Notes: generated from the letters alone by a model not told the origin. 64,000 bases of DNA from Gallionella capsiferriformans ES-2 (GCF_000145255.1 NC_014394.1:186001-250000); one strand, 5' to 3'; numbered from the stretch's first letter, positions 10,289-20,032 are shown. Translations and numbers: made by a program.

Positions 10289-11424
10289 TGACTGAGCTTG
10301 CGTCTTACGCGGTCTCGGAAGTTAACTCGCGAGGGCGTCGCTACGCTGAAGCCTCCCCGTCTGGTCGCAGCGAGTTTCAGCGCGACCGCGACCGCATCAT
10401 CCATTCAGGCGCATTTCGCCGCTTAGAATACAAAACGCAGGTGTTCGTCAATCATGAAGGTGATCTGTTCCGCACTCGCCTGACCCATAGTATTGAAGTG
10501 GCGCAGATTGCCCGTTCAATTGCACGCCGCCTGAATCTCAATGAAGATCTGGCGGAAGCGATTTCGCTGGCGCATGATCTGGGGCATACGCCGTTTGGCC
10601 ATGCCGGACAGGATGCATTGAACGGCTGTATGAAAGCCTACGGCGGTTTTGAGCATAATTTGCAATCCGTGCGCGTGGTCGATATTTTGGAAGAGCGCTA
10701 TGCCACCTTCGACGGGTTGAACCTGTGTTTTGAGACGCGCGAGGGCATTTTAAAACACTGCTCTGCGCTGCATGCCACTCAGATGGGCGAATTGGGTGAG
10801 CGATTTTTGGCTGATCGCCGTCCCTCGCTCGAAGCGCAGATTGCTAATCTCGCCGATGAGATCGCCTACAACAACCACGATGTCGATGACGGGCTGCGCT
10901 CAGGGTTAATCACGCTGGAGCAACTCGCTGCAGTGCCATTGGTGGCGGAGCATCTGCAGGAGGTGCGCTGCGCTCATCCGGATTTGACTCAGCGCCGTGT
11001 TGTGCATGAAACCGTGCGGCGCATGATCAATACGCTGGTATCGGACTTGATCTGTCAGAGTGCGGCCAATATCGCCGCACAAAATCTGCTGACGCTGGAG
11101 GATGTGCGATGCGCACCTGCGCTGATCGCATTTAGCGACGAACTGTATCTCAAACAGCGAGAGCTTAAAAAATTCCTGCATACGCATTTATATCGTCACT
11201 ACCGGGTGATGCGTATGAGCGCGAAGGCGCAGCGTATTATTCGCGACCTGTTTGGCGTATTTATGGAAGACAGTCGTTTGCTGCCGACGCAGTTTCAAAC
11301 GGCGGCTGCCAAAGACGAGGCCAGTCGTGCCAGAGTGGTGGCGGACTATATTGCCGGTATGACCGATCGTTATGCGATACGCGAGCATAAACGCCTCTTC
11401 GCGGTGGAAGAAGACGCGATTTAG
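10288..11424 (+). CDS. dgt: Deoxyguanosinetriphosphate triphosphohydrolase-like protein
   Basis: HD-domain dNTP triphosphohydrolase family (the bacterial dGTPase-like type found after aroB). 378 residues from the ATG at 10288, which overlaps the aroB TGA; an in-frame GTG at 10285 is also possible. Metal-binding HD motifs: the H of [20 protein letters not shown], and the later D in the NNHDVDDG segment. N-terminal [21 protein letters not shown] is cut here only by the motif limit: [12 protein letters not shown] and [14 protein letters not shown] are both visible. It probably helps control dNTP pools. Followed by a strong bidirectional terminator. Confidence 0.92.
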   Translation: MTELASYAVSEVNSRGRRYAEASPSGRSEFQRDRDRIIHSGAFRRLEYKTQVFVNHEGDLFRTRLTHSIEVAQIARSIARRLNLNEDLAEAISLAHDLGHTPFGHAGQDALNGCMKAYGGFEHNLQSVRVVDILEERYATFDGLNLCFETREGILKHCSALHATQMGELGERFLADRRPSLEAQIANLADEIAYNNHDVDDGLRSGLITLEQLAAVPLVAEHLQEVRCAHPDLTQRRVVHETVRRMINTLVSDLICQSAANIAAQNLLTLEDVRCAPALIAFSDELYLKQRELKKFLHTHLYRHYRVMRMSAKAQRIIRDLFGVFMEDSRLLPTQFQTAAAKDEASRARVVADYIAGMTDRYAIREHKRLFAVEEDAI

Positions 11425-11450
11425 TCCGGTTTTAGGTTGTATAGAACGAA

Positions 11451-11480
11451 AAAAACGGCATGAACCATCATGCCGTTTTT
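11451..11480. terminator. Bidirectional rho-independent terminator between dgt and pilY1
   Basis: A perfect 13-bp stem (11451-11463 with 11468-11480), 4-nt loop ACCA, with A-run on the left and T-run on the right. It can terminate both the plus-strand aroKB-dgt transcript and the minus-strand minor-pilin operon ending with pilY1. Confidence 0.9.
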
Positions 11481-11501
11481 GTTTGATATTCCGTTTAAAG
11501 G

Positions 11502-14500
11502 TTACGGTATCAGTTCACGCCACAATACGCGTTTCCCGGTAAAACCGTAACCCTGATTCAGATTGAACATTTTGTCGGATAAGTCGTTGCCACTGGAATC
11601 TTTAGGTACTTCGGGCGTTGGATTCGTCGAGGTGACGATTCTGACTTTGGGTTTGCCGTCTATGTAGATGACGTTGACACCCACGATGGTCGAGTCGAAT
11701 TTTAACGAACTCATATTGCTAGTCAGGTCAACTGCTGCACCCGTTTGAAAGTCGATATAATTTAACCAGCCGTGACCGCCGGGCGAACATACCGTGTTGG
11801 AAGGCACGATTGTTGGCACCAGCAAGGTTCCCAATACCAGTTGACTGTCGATATTGACGCGCTCTCCGCTTTCAGGGAAGTCGATGTACCAGCCACGACT
11901 GGTAGAAAAGCTCATTCCGTTGCTGGAAACCGTCCTGATGGCACCGTTCGTGCTCAGGGTCTGGGCAACCAGCGAATTTCTCGGATTTACCAGTGTGCTC
12001 GCCGCATTGTCATCGAGTATGGCATATTGGGTTTGGGTCTGAGTGGTGGAGAGATCCGCCTGTTCAAGATACTTGCCTGTGCCGACAAAAATCACCCGTC
12101 TGCCCGTGACGCTGCCAAGCACTGGCGTTGTCATAATTGGCTGTGGCAGGGTTCCTGCGGTATCTGAATACAGTGCGGCGAATTTCAGTACGGAACCTGT
12201 ACCTAGCGCGGCGCTAGCCGTGCTGTTGATATCGAAGCGCCATACGTTGCCAAGTAAATCCCCGCCGTAAACGTAGCCGGCCAAATTGCCTGCCACATCG
12301 TTATTCCAAGCGGCGATCTTTGCCAGTCCGCTTGGCGTGGTTGCTGTACCAACACCGGTCGATATTTTACTGATAATTGCGCCGGTTCCAGCATTGAGCA
12401 CATACAGATATCCCTGACCGTTACCTGCGGGTGAGTTATTGACAGCAGGGTCGTGGCTTAACGTACCGTTGTCGTAGCCGGAGGTGAGCAGCACAACCCA
12501 GGTTCCGTCAGCTTTTTGCGTAACAACAGGGGGGCCGTAGCTGTAACCTAGATCACTGTCGCTAGCAGGTGAAAACTCCCACAACAGTGAGGGTGCGTCG
12601 GGATTGCTGATGTCCAGCGCGTAATAACCGCGTCCGCCGCCGTTCAGGCCGCCCACCAGTATGGTTTTCCAAACTGGGTCATCGGCTGTGGTTGCGGTTG
12701 CGGCATAATTTGCGTTGTTGCAATTTGCTGTACAGATATCGTTGGTGATCGGACTGCCGTTGACGAAATTGGCGTGCTGGGCGCCATAGTTTTTATCCGC
12801 CAGCTTCCACATGTTAGGGATCACCATGCTAGGTACATAGCCCCAGCGTTCGATCCCTGTGTCGGCTGCAAAGGCGTGCATCATGCCATCGTTGGCGCCC
12901 ATGTATACCGTGCCTGCCCGTGATGCGTATAAAGATTTGAACGCGCTGTAACCGGGGTAGGTATAGGAGTAGACAGGTGCACCAAGGTAGGCCGGCTGTG
13001 ATTCGAGCGCATCACCCAGTACGGCTTCACGGTAACGGTAAAGCTGGTTGGTGGCAATGGCTGCATTCGCCTCATAAGCTTTCTGCCCGCGCAGGAAGTT
13101 GATCAAATTCGTTCCCGCAGCGGCGGTCTGCTGTGTGGCTGTCAACAAAGGCCACTGACTCAGTGTGTTGATATGCGCCGATGAGAAGTTGGTCGGATTC
13201 GCAGTCGCATAGGCCGCATTGAACGGTGTGAGGGTCGTGCCATTGCTCGTGTAAATGGTTCTGCTATCGCTGCTGCTGCCTACCATCGCCGGCAGCGTGC
13301 CATTGCAGGCGGTTGCAAGCGGTACATGACACCCCTCTGGAATCAGAATGCCATTGGCATCGTTTGTATTAGCCGGTACAAGATAGCCGTTGGGGCATGA
13401 CGCAACCCCGGGTGTGACGCAGTCATAGATGGTCGTGCCGCCCGTGGTGTCGGTAAATATGGTGCTCGGAGCGGCGCAGGTAGTTGCTACAACGTCCTCA
13501 ATACACCATGTCGCATTTTCGCTTACGATCCCTGTATCCACATTGATGCCGCGTGCTTCCAGATTACCTTTCCATGCGACGGTCGTGTAGCTGGCGACAT
13601 AGGCAAAATTGTTGCCCGTGACAGGATTCAGTGTGCTGGTTGCCGCTGCCGCTGCAGATCCTTTGCGTGAATTAATGCCGGCCAATGCACCCGACAGGCC
13701 TGCGGACAAGGTCGCTGGATTAGTGGCACTAAAATAGACGCCGTGACCATTGACGGCTGCGTGCCACAAGTCATCGATATTGGCGATGCAGCCGTTGCTG
13801 CCTGTCGAGGCGTTAGTGCAGGTGCCGGCGGTGTCGGTCATGCCGGGGATAGGCCAGTTACAGGTTGTGCCGTTAGCCTGCCATGAGCAGATGGGCGGAT
13901 TTGCCGCTGAATTTGCGGTGTAGCCTTGTTTGACAGAAACATAGTCACCGAGGGTGTCAACCGTGTAGCTGGAAGAATAGTTCATCCAGCCGCTCGCACC
14001 CAGACCCAGCGTAAAAGTTGTCATGTGTTGCTTGACGTTATTGTCGGTGCTGCTGATGAATACGTTGTCGGTACACAGGGTGCAGGTGCCCGGACGCAAA
14101 TCGGTCTGGTAGTAGTACATCGCCACGTCGGCAAGATTGTTGCTGGTGCCGCCCACGCTGCCCGGCGTCGTGACCGGGCTGCCTACCTGCACGCGCGCGC
14201 TGGGGTTCGGGTTCGGCAGCGAGACAGTGGATACACAGCTGCCTGATACGCTGGCTGAACCGTCGTTAACCCATGAGCAGCTCTCGGCACCGGTGACGCC
14301 GCCTACTGTGGTTACGCTGCAAGTTCCTGTTTTTGGTTGTGTTTGTAGTTTTTTCTTCTTGCTGGAGCAGTTGGATTTGACGGCAGAATAGACATTCTGA
14401 GTATAGGTAGTCACCACGGTCGTGCCGGTCTGTGCGCCGTCATTCATGGGGCGCGCTGCAGTGCCATCCTGATTGCCGACCGCGCTGCTGCCATCCATCT

Positions 14501-15557
14501 GATAACCGTTACCTGTGTTCCAGTAGCCATCGGTCGACATGATGGCAAAATTCTGCTGACAGGAATATTGCACAGGGTCCGGATGGGTCGAATCGATGGT
14601 ATACAACTGCCCTGCATAATAGAGACCCGCATCCGACAGCGCGGTGCGCAGCGGTGTGCTGCCGCTGCTGCTGGTGTTGTACAGCGCGTTATACCAGTTG
14701 CTGCGCTGCGAGCTGACTGCGCCTAAGCTACTGTCGGTGTTATTCCAGAAGGTATCGACGTAAGTGGTCGGTGCGCCGGAGGAACTGATCTTCATAAAGC
14801 CAACGCGGTAGTTTTTGTCCAGATTTTTGAACGCGCGTCCGGTTGCTGTTTTCATCATTAGCAATCGGGTGCGGTAATAGCTGTACCAGTTGGCGAAATT
14901 GGTGCGCTCATCCGTGGCGCCGGGGCCGGACGTGGCACTGACCGTGACTTTGGTGAAGAGGCCGCCCACGCCGCTGGCAGGCGCGGTCGATCCGCCGGAG
15001 CCGCCGCTGGAATTGCCGCATTCAGTGCTGAAGGTATTGCCGGGCGTGTTGTAGTTTTTTTGTAATGCCGTTGTTTGAGTGCCCGAGTAGCGGTAGTAGT
15101 AGGCCGGTTGATTGATAGAATCGCCTGACAGTGACTGCGAAGCCCTGAAACTGGTGCTTAAATTGACGGTGCCGGAGCCGGTATTGAAACCGTTCGTCCA
15201 TGCAGCGGTGAAGCTGGCATTGGGGTAGCTTGTGCCATCGGCATAGACCGGGGGTAAGTAGGTGTCCGTCGGGTCGTAATAAACCTGATTGCACTGGCTG
15301 CTGCGCAGGCCGTAATAGCCATAGGAGAAGGTCACCGCACTGCCGCCGTCACCAGAGTCGTCCGGCATGTGGTCCCAGTCCATGCTGCCCGAATTGTCCA
15401 TGACCAGCAGTACATTGGGTTTGACTGACGAAGTGGTCGAGGTCGCCAGCGGCGAGGTCGCCAGCGTAATGGAGGCTGCCGATGCAGGCAGAGGCGACAT
15501 CAGACTGATGCTCAATGCAATATACAAGCTGAGATGGTTTTTCAGATGATGTGACAT
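11502..15557 (-). CDS. pilY1: Type IV pilus tip adhesin/biogenesis protein PilY1
   Basis: Large secreted tip component of the type IV pilus that supports pilus extension and adhesion. 1351 residues. Signal peptide about 1-28 (ending PASAAS). The N-terminal von Willebrand A-like region has the MIDAS motif DNSGSMD near residue 55, followed by a long Ser/Thr/Gly-rich region with many Cys residues (about 330-620). The C-terminal PilC/PilY1 beta-propeller includes VYMGANDGMMHAF, ILVGGLNGGGRGYYALD, and GYVYGGDLLGNVWRFD. I did not find an unambiguous EF-hand-like Ca-binding loop. Last gene of the minor-pilin operon, 9 bp after pilX. Confidence 0.93.
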   Translation of the reverse strand: MSHHLKNHLSLYIALSISLMSPLPASAASITLATSPLATSTTSSVKPNVLLVMDNSGSMDWDHMPDDSGDGGSAVTFSYGYYGLRSSQCNQVYYDPTDTYLPPVYADGTSYPNASFTAAWTNGFNTGSGTVNLSTSFRASQSLSGDSINQPAYYYRYSGTQTTALQKNYNTPGNTFSTECGNSSGGSGGSTAPASGVGGLFTKVTVSATSGPGATDERTNFANWYSYYRTRLLMMKTATGRAFKNLDKNYRVGFMKISSSGAPTTYVDTFWNNTDSSLGAVSSQRSNWYNALYNTSSSGSTPLRTALSDAGLYYAGQLYTIDSTHPDPVQYSCQQNFAIMSTDGYWNTGNGYQMDGSSAVGNQDGTAARPMNDGAQTGTTVVTTYTQNVYSAVKSNCSSKKKKLQTQPKTGTCSVTTVGGVTGAESCSWVNDGSASVSGSCVSTVSLPNPNPSARVQVGSPVTTPGSVGGTSNNLADVAMYYYQTDLRPGTCTLCTDNVFISSTDNNVKQHMTTFTLGLGASGWMNYSSSYTVDTLGDYVSVKQGYTANSAANPPICSWQANGTTCNWPIPGMTDTAGTCTNASTGSNGCIANIDDLWHAAVNGHGVYFSATNPATLSAGLSGALAGINSRKGSAAAAATSTLNPVTGNNFAYVASYTTVAWKGNLEARGINVDTGIVSENATWCIEDVVATTCAAPSTIFTDTTGGTTIYDCVTPGVASCPNGYLVPANTNDANGILIPEGCHVPLATACNGTLPAMVGSSSDSRTIYTSNGTTLTPFNAAYATANPTNFSSAHINTLSQWPLLTATQQTAAAGTNLINFLRGQKAYEANAAIATNQLYRYREAVLGDALESQPAYLGAPVYSYTYPGYSAFKSLYASRAGTVYMGANDGMMHAFAADTGIERWGYVPSMVIPNMWKLADKNYGAQHANFVNGSPITNDICTANCNNANYAATATTADDPVWKTILVGGLNGGGRGYYALDISNPDAPSLLWEFSPASDSDLGYSYGPPVVTQKADGTWVVLLTSGYDNGTLSHDPAVNNSPAGNGQGYLYVLNAGTGAIISKISTGVGTATTPSGLAKIAAWNNDVAGNLAGYVYGGDLLGNVWRFDINSTASAALGTGSVLKFAALYSDTAGTLPQPIMTTPVLGSVTGRRVIFVGTGKYLEQADLSTTQTQTQYAILDDNAASTLVNPRNSLVAQTLSTNGAIRTVSSNGMSFSTSRGWYIDFPESGERVNIDSQLVLGTLLVPTIVPSNTVCSPGGHGWLNYIDFQTGAAVDLTSNMSSLKFDSTIVGVNVIYIDGKPKVRIVTSTNPTPEVPKDSSGNDLSDKMFNLNQGYGFTGKRVLWRELIP

Positions 15558-15566
15558 GGCTGTCTC

Positions 15567-16232
15567 CTAATATACGAATGCCTGTATGTAACTGACGGTA
15601 TTTCTGGGGCCGGTGGTTCTTGAGGTAATGCGATTTTGTGGAGCCTGCCCAGATGAAGGGCAACCTTCCCCTATGCAAACATTTTGTGGAAGCGGGGTGG
15701 CGTGACCGCCGTTGTCGAGTGCTGCTCCGCTGAACAGACAGTTCGCTGCCGGAACAAGCTGGTTGGCATTGCGGCACATGCGCTGGATGATGTAGCGGGT
15801 AGTATTACCACTCGGATCGACGGCATCTGCACAATTGGGCCCCGTGCCGCAACTGTCATTTGCATTCCACTGGATACCCGTGCCATCGGTCAGGCTGAGT
15901 GTAGCATCAAGGCTTGAATAGTAGCCGGGATTGAGCGCGCCTGCTATGCCACCCGTGTTGTTAAACGGATGTGCGATTTGTGTTAACACGGAGAGTCCTG
16001 CATTGGCAGTTTCTATCGTGGACATCCAGGACATCGCCGCTTCAACCCCGGCATCCCCTGAGGTTGTCGCGGATTGTTTGAAGGCAAGATTGCCTGCAAT
16101 GAGCGTGCTGGTATCGACTGAGCGTATCAGTGCGACGGCAGCAAGCGAAATGGCCAGCAGCGCGATCAGCGCAAAAAACAGAGCAATGCCACGTTGCTTT
16201 GCATAACTTGCTGATTTGGATAGGTGTTTCAT
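15567..16232 (-). CDS. pilX: Minor pilin assembly protein PilX
   Basis: Minor pilin of the priming complex. 221 residues. A short basic N-terminus (SYAKQRG) precedes the hydrophobic helix IALFFALIALLAISLA, which resembles a prepilin-like segment but lacks the classical Glu at +5, as is usual in PilX. The C-terminal half has paired Cys residues (DSCGTGPNCAD; MCRNANQ). ATG overlaps the pilW stop by 4 bp. Confidence 0.85.
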   Translation of the reverse strand: MKHLSKSASYAKQRGIALFFALIALLAISLAAVALIRSVDTSTLIAGNLAFKQSATTSGDAGVEAAMSWMSTIETANAGLSVLTQIAHPFNNTGGIAGALNPGYYSSLDATLSLTDGTGIQWNANDSCGTGPNCADAVDPSGNTTRYIIQRMCRNANQLVPAANCLFSGAALDNGGHATPLPQNVCIGEGCPSSGQAPQNRITSRTTGPRNTVSYIQAFVY

Positions 16233-17323
16233 AGCGTATCCTTGGACCAGATCATGTTGCGCAAGGGGAGGATGGTTTCAAATACCCGGTAACGGTAACG
16301 GCGCCAGTTGGCATCCGCGCTCAAGTCAATGGCAGGCGCAGGTGAGACGGCATTGCCCGCCCACGCGCACAGACCGGTAGGACTAGAGGCGGTGGTCGAA
16401 CTGCAGGCGCTGCTGACATTGCCCGCCTCCATCTTTGCATTGCGTGCGACGACGGCGATGCGGATTGCCTTGATTAAATTGCGATTGGCAGTCGTAGGGG
16501 CGGCCCAGGTGCCGCCGCTCGGATCTACCCATTGAATGACCTGATTGGAGTTGGCTGTGGCGGATATGCCGTATTGCGCCTGTATATTGACGATGCCAGC
16601 GACATTAGCTACGAAAGCAGAGGCAATTCCATCCTGACGCTCAAGATTGCCGGCATTGACCCGGTAAGATACCTCATGCCACGATCCTAGGCAGGCAATG
16701 TTGGTGACCCCGGGCGGTGCGGCGATAATGGCCGCGGTGGTCAGAGTATCTGCATCGGTGGCGTCGGCAAAGGTGATCGTCGAGGTGGTGCCTGATGTGG
16801 CGAAACCGCTGGAAAGTGCGCAATTACTGCCACTGCTGATCAAAATGACATCGCTGCTGGTGCTGCAGCCGAAGTTGTTAAGGACCGTCACATCTCTGGC
16901 AGGTGCTGCCGTGCTTAATGAACCTGCCGGTAGTGCAGCTGTTTGGGTGGGAACGCCGCCCATCAGTGAATCTCCGTAACGCACCGTGAGACTGTCGCTT
17001 GTGCCGTCAGTCAGTGTGACCGGAGACAAGCGTGAGATGGTGTCCGCTATGCCCCCTACCGTTACCGCTGTGCATTTGAGTGCGGGGTTGGTGATGGGAA
17101 CCAAGGGGTAACCTCCTTGTTGCAGTTCGCGGCCGATATTGAACAAGGCGATACTGCCGTTGGTCTGGGCGTCTGCGGTGCCGGTCGTTGTGCGCTTTTG
17201 TGCTTCGAAGACTGAGAGTACCTGCAAGATGATCACGGCCACGAGCAGGCCGATGGTCATGCCCACCATCAATTCGACTAAGGTGAATCCCGATTGACGT
17301 AAGGGGAGGTGTTTTGAACTCAT
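16229..17323 (-). CDS. pilW: Minor pilin PilW
   Basis: 364 residues with a classical prepilin peptidase site, RQSGFTLVELMVG (cleavage after Gly near residue 12, Glu at +5), and a long N-terminal hydrophobic helix. The C-terminal portion is a PilW-family domain with several Cys residues, probably disulphide bonded. Belongs to the pilus tip/priming complex with PilV, PilX, FimT and PilY1. Four bases separate it from pilV, and it overlaps pilX. Confidence 0.9.
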   Translation of the reverse strand: MSSKHLPLRQSGFTLVELMVGMTIGLLVAVIILQVLSVFEAQKRTTTGTADAQTNGSIALFNIGRELQQGGYPLVPITNPALKCTAVTVGGIADTISRLSPVTLTDGTSDSLTVRYGDSLMGGVPTQTAALPAGSLSTAAPARDVTVLNNFGCSTSSDVILISSGSNCALSSGFATSGTTSTITFADATDADTLTTAAIIAAPPGVTNIACLGSWHEVSYRVNAGNLERQDGIASAFVANVAGIVNIQAQYGISATANSNQVIQWVDPSGGTWAAPTTANRNLIKAIRIAVVARNAKMEAGNVSSACSSTTASSPTGLCAWAGNAVSPAPAIDLSADANWRRYRYRVFETILPLRNMIWSKDTL

Positions 17324-17327
17324 AATT

Positions 17328-17699
17328 TTATCCCCCGTTGATATTGGCTGTGGTGGTGATGTTGTGCTGAATCTGCCCCGGTTGCTGCCAGGTGACCGTT
17401 ACGGTGTACTGGGTTCCGGATTGCGTCACGGCGAGTGTGCCGTTAGGCAGCTCGGGTATCGCGGTCGCCGCTTGCACATAGCTTGCCAGATTGGCAGGGT
17501 CCGTCCACATTTGCCCTATTCGTTGCTGTGCAATGTAGCTGGCATCGGTGCGAAATTCCGAGTCGACGGTATTTTTCAGCATTGCGGCTTGCAAACCAAC
17601 GATGGCCAGTACCCCCATCGAAAAAATCAGGATGGCGATCATCGCCTCGAGGATGACGATGCCCTGTTGGGAAGATTTTAGATTTGGCGCAGGAATCAT
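17328..17699 (-). CDS. pilV: Minor pilin PilV
   Basis: 123 residues from the ATG at 17699, which has a GGAGA Shine-Dalgarno 7 bp upstream; the longer open frame to 17756 would overlap fimT and lacks such a site. Prepilin site QQGIVILEAMIAI with cleavage after Gly and Glu at +5, then the hydrophobic helix ILIFSMGVLAIVGLQ. The remainder is short, as in PilV. Confidence 0.88.
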   Translation of the reverse strand: MIPAPNLKSSQQGIVILEAMIAILIFSMGVLAIVGLQAAMLKNTVDSEFRTDASYIAQQRIGQMWTDPANLASYVQAATAIPELPNGTLAVTQSGTQYTVTVTWQQPGQIQHNITTTANINGG

Positions 17700-17713
17700 G
17701 ACTTGTTCTCCGT

Positions 17714-18226
17714 TTAGCATCCGCGTGGGTTGGAGGAGGGCAAGGCGGGGTCGCACATTTTGGCGTTGCCGCCCGTGCCTATCGTGACGCGCAAAGGTTG
17801 ATTGCTGCCTGTGGCGGTTAGATCCACTTGGTTAAAGGGCACTGAACCATCCGCATTGGCGGCATCGATCAGGCCAAAACTGTTAAAGGTGACGGTGCTG
17901 GACGTTGCCGGCAGCACGGTGCGGGTAACATTTTTTGACCCCTCAGCGGCAAGTCGCCGTTCAATGTCCGTGGCGGTCGATACCACCGTGACAGTCCATC
18001 CCGTATCCGCACCGAGTACAAAAGTGATTTTTGTGTTTCGTGACACGGCTTCAGCGCGGGCACGCTGCAGTCCATTCGTTACCGATTCGGCCGCATTGCG
18101 GATTTGCGTGTTGCGTAGCCATGACTGGAAGTTCGGGACGGCAACCGATGCCAGAATCGCCATCACGACGATAGTGACCATCAATTCAATGAGCGAGAAG
18201 CCTCGAGATTTATTGTAGGTGTTCAA
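17714..18226 (-). CDS. fimT: FimT/GspH-type minor pseudopilin
   Basis: 170 residues. Prepilin site SRGFSLIELMVT, hydrophobic helix with ILASVAVPNF, then the GspH-like RNAAESVTNGLQRARAEAVSRN. The best start is a TTG at 18226: GGGAGGT lies 5 bp upstream and the TTG overlaps the TGA of the pilin gene, so translation is probably coupled. The longer open frame to 18274 would read back through that pilin. In related bacteria FimT primes pili and can bind DNA for uptake; I cannot tell whether that applies here. Confidence 0.85.
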   Translation of the reverse strand: MNTYNKSRGFSLIELMVTIVVMAILASVAVPNFQSWLRNTQIRNAAESVTNGLQRARAEAVSRNTKITFVLGADTGWTVTVVSTATDIERRLAAEGSKNVTRTVLPATSSTVTFNSFGLIDAANADGSVPFNQVDLTATGSNQPLRVTIGTGGNAKMCDPALPSSNPRGC

Positions 18227-18618
18227 CAGCCACCTCCCTTGTTCGTGACCCAGCAAGTGGTGTTGTCGCCCCAAGGGGTGGTGGATGCTTTTACGTTCGA
18301 CTCGTTAATGGTGTAGCTGTAAGTTGAGAGAGCGCTTTTGCCGGTTGCAGTTATCGTATAAGTCGTGGTGGTCAGGTTGCTGCATGCATAGGTAAAATTG
18401 GCGGTGGCAGCGGGGCAGGTGCCGCCCGCATAAGTGCGATTGTCCTGATAAAACTGCTCCATTTTGACGCGTGCGTCGGAGAGTTGCGATGTGCCTTCGA
18501 TAAGCTTGCCGCGGATTGAGTAGTCGCTGTAACTGGGTATGGCGATGCTTGCCAGAATGCCGATCACGGCGATAACGACTAACAGTTCAACCAGCGTGAA
18601 GCCTCGTTGCTTGCTCAT
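18223..18618 (-). CDS. pilE: Type IV pilin, PilE-like
   Basis: 131 residues from ATG 18618, with GGAG 8 bp upstream; the frame upstream to 18768 is not needed. Prepilin site KQRGFTLVELLVVIAV with cleavage after Gly and Glu at +5, and helix end IPSYSDY. A PilE-type region (LSDARVKMEQFYQDNRTY) and two Cys pairs, with the last pair CWVTNKGGGC closing the C-terminal D-region. First gene of the minor-pilin operon. It could be the operon's minor PilE rather than the major pilin; no second pilin is in view for comparison. Confidence 0.88.
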   Translation of the reverse strand: MSKQRGFTLVELLVVIAVIGILASIAIPSYSDYSIRGKLIEGTSQLSDARVKMEQFYQDNRTYAGGTCPAATANFTYACSNLTTTTYTITATGKSALSTYSYTINESNVKASTTPWGDNTTCWVTNKGGGC

Positions 18619-18659
18619 GTTGCACTCCATAGCTTTTCCAGAATGTGCAAAGCGTAAAT

Positions 18660-18674
18660 GTTTACGGGGTAAAC
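18660..18674. promoter_or_regulatory. Inverted repeat upstream of the pilin operon
   Basis: GTTTAC-GGG-GTAAAC, a 6-bp inverted repeat 42 bp upstream of the pilin ATG, within the only sizeable gap before the operon. Possible operator or leader hairpin; no confident sigma-70 or sigma-54 promoter was recognised beside it. Confidence 0.35.
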
Positions 18675-18787
18675 TGCCATCGCAATCCGACTGAGCGTTG
18701 GCAAATTCAGATGAGCGGAGCGCAACTCGCCATAAACGTATCAGGCAGGCAGTTAAAAGTTTGGGCAATAGCGACCGATTGTTCCGG

Positions 18788-19333
18788 CTATTCGTAGTGT
18801 AAGGTGATCTCGACCACGGAGTTTGCCGGGTAGCCTAGTCTGTGCCCGGGGGAAAAGCGGCTGTTCATCAGATGTGAGCGAATCTCAGAAATTAAGGCTT
18901 GCGACAATTCTGCGGTAACCGGCTCGACTTTAACGACTTTGCCGGATTTGTCTATCCACAGGCGCATCACGATGTCGATCTGTTTTGGCGGGTCAGGCAG
19001 GTTAAAGGCGAGTTGATCTTGGTCCGTGTGGGGCGGTTGATCCAGCTCATTTGTATTGAAGTAGTGTGTATCGGACGTGGCCGCAGCGGCAGGCGAGCTG
19101 GGTGTGATGGCCGGCTTTAGTGTGGATGTTAGGTTGATGGTGCTAGGGCGCGGCGGAGTTTTCGCTGAATTTTTATTGAGTGTTACGGATAAGGTTTTTC
19201 CGGTTGTTTGGTGTGCAAAAGGCGCGGCGTTAAAGTGCGGCTGTAGTGTCAAGATGGCGATATGAGCGAGCACCGACAGTCCAAGGGCAATCGCTATGCG
19301 AGCGGATTCGTTGTGCAGGAACCGGGATTTCAT
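18788..19333 (-). CDS. TonB-family C-terminal domain protein
   Basis: 181 residues: basic N-terminus, membrane anchor at about 11-31 (ARIAIALGLSVLAHIAIL), a Pro/Thr/Ser-rich linker, then a TonB-like C-terminal domain (RLWIDKSGKVVKVEPV and the terminal SVVEITLHYE). Such proteins transmit energy or mechanically link inner and outer membrane. No exbB/exbD neighbour is present, so it may be a structural TonB-like protein rather than a siderophore-uptake TonB. It is on the same strand as the pilin operon, 169 bp upstream of the pilin start. Confidence 0.75.
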   Translation of the reverse strand: MKSRFLHNESARIAIALGLSVLAHIAILTLQPHFNAAPFAHQTTGKTLSVTLNKNSAKTPPRPSTINLTSTLKPAITPSSPAAAATSDTHYFNTNELDQPPHTDQDQLAFNLPDPPKQIDIVMRLWIDKSGKVVKVEPVTAELSQALISEIRSHLMNSRFSPGHRLGYPANSVVEITLHYE

Positions 19334-19384
19334 GAAAAAAGTAAGCCGGCCTGAATCGGGGTGACGTTGACTGGCCGGTAATGA

Positions 19385-19834
19385 TTACTTGATTGAGTTA
19401 AGTGATTGCGTAACGATGTTTTGCGTTGCGAGATAAGCGCTTTGTGCCGCCTGAGCCGTGATTCCCCCGGAAGTGGCTGCGGGTGTATTGGCGGCGAGCG
19501 GGTCGTTCGTGTCGGTGGTATTGCCGAACATATCTATAGTCGATGCGCCAGACTGAGATCCTGACATCAGCGAGTCGAGTGTTTGCGTCAGTGCATTCTG
19601 TGTAGCCAGCATGGCATTTTGCGCTGCCTGCATGGCGTTGGTCGTGCTCTGCGTTGAGGCATTGAGCTGGCCTGTGGCGTTATAAGTTAGCGGCGTGCTG
19701 CTGGTTGATGAGTTGAGCAAACTGACCGTCGAAGGACTGGCGGAGGTTGCTGCGCTCGAGACCGCGCTGGGCTTTTGGGCGGGTGCGCTGTAAGCGGCAA
19801 TGTTAGAGGACGATAAGCCTGATATGTTTGTCAT
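19385..19834 (-). CDS. Orphan Ala/Ser/Thr/Gln-rich protein with internal repeat
   Basis: 149 residues from ATG 19834 with GAGAGA upstream; the frame continues to 20023 but the upstream part lacks a ribosome site. Not recognised. It has no signal peptide, no Cys, and very low complexity (Ser/Thr/Ala/Asn/Gln). A segment NAMLATQNALTQTLDSL (about residues 76-92) recurs near the C-terminus as SAYLATQNIVTQSLNSI (about 132-148), both predicted amphipathic helices. Composition recalls flagellar/secreted substrates, but that is only resemblance. It lies 51 bp upstream of the TonB-like gene on the same strand. Confidence 0.6.
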   Translation of the reverse strand: MTNISGLSSSNIAAYSAPAQKPSAVSSAATSASPSTVSLLNSSTSSTPLTYNATGQLNASTQSTTNAMQAAQNAMLATQNALTQTLDSLMSGSQSGASTIDMFGNTTDTNDPLAANTPAATSGGITAQAAQSAYLATQNIVTQSLNSIK

Positions 19835-20032
19835 GATATGTCTCTCACCGTAAATTGCGAATTCTGGTAGGCATTCTACCCCTATCAATAAATAATCCAA
19901 AAGATTTTCTCGCGAGGATAATGTGTACTGCGGTTGCCGATAGGGCTGATTAAAGGTAAGATTCCAGCCCTTTCGCTTTTGTATTTGAGTACAGGTAGTA
20001 GGCATGGCGACGCGTGTCGTCATTTTTTTGCA

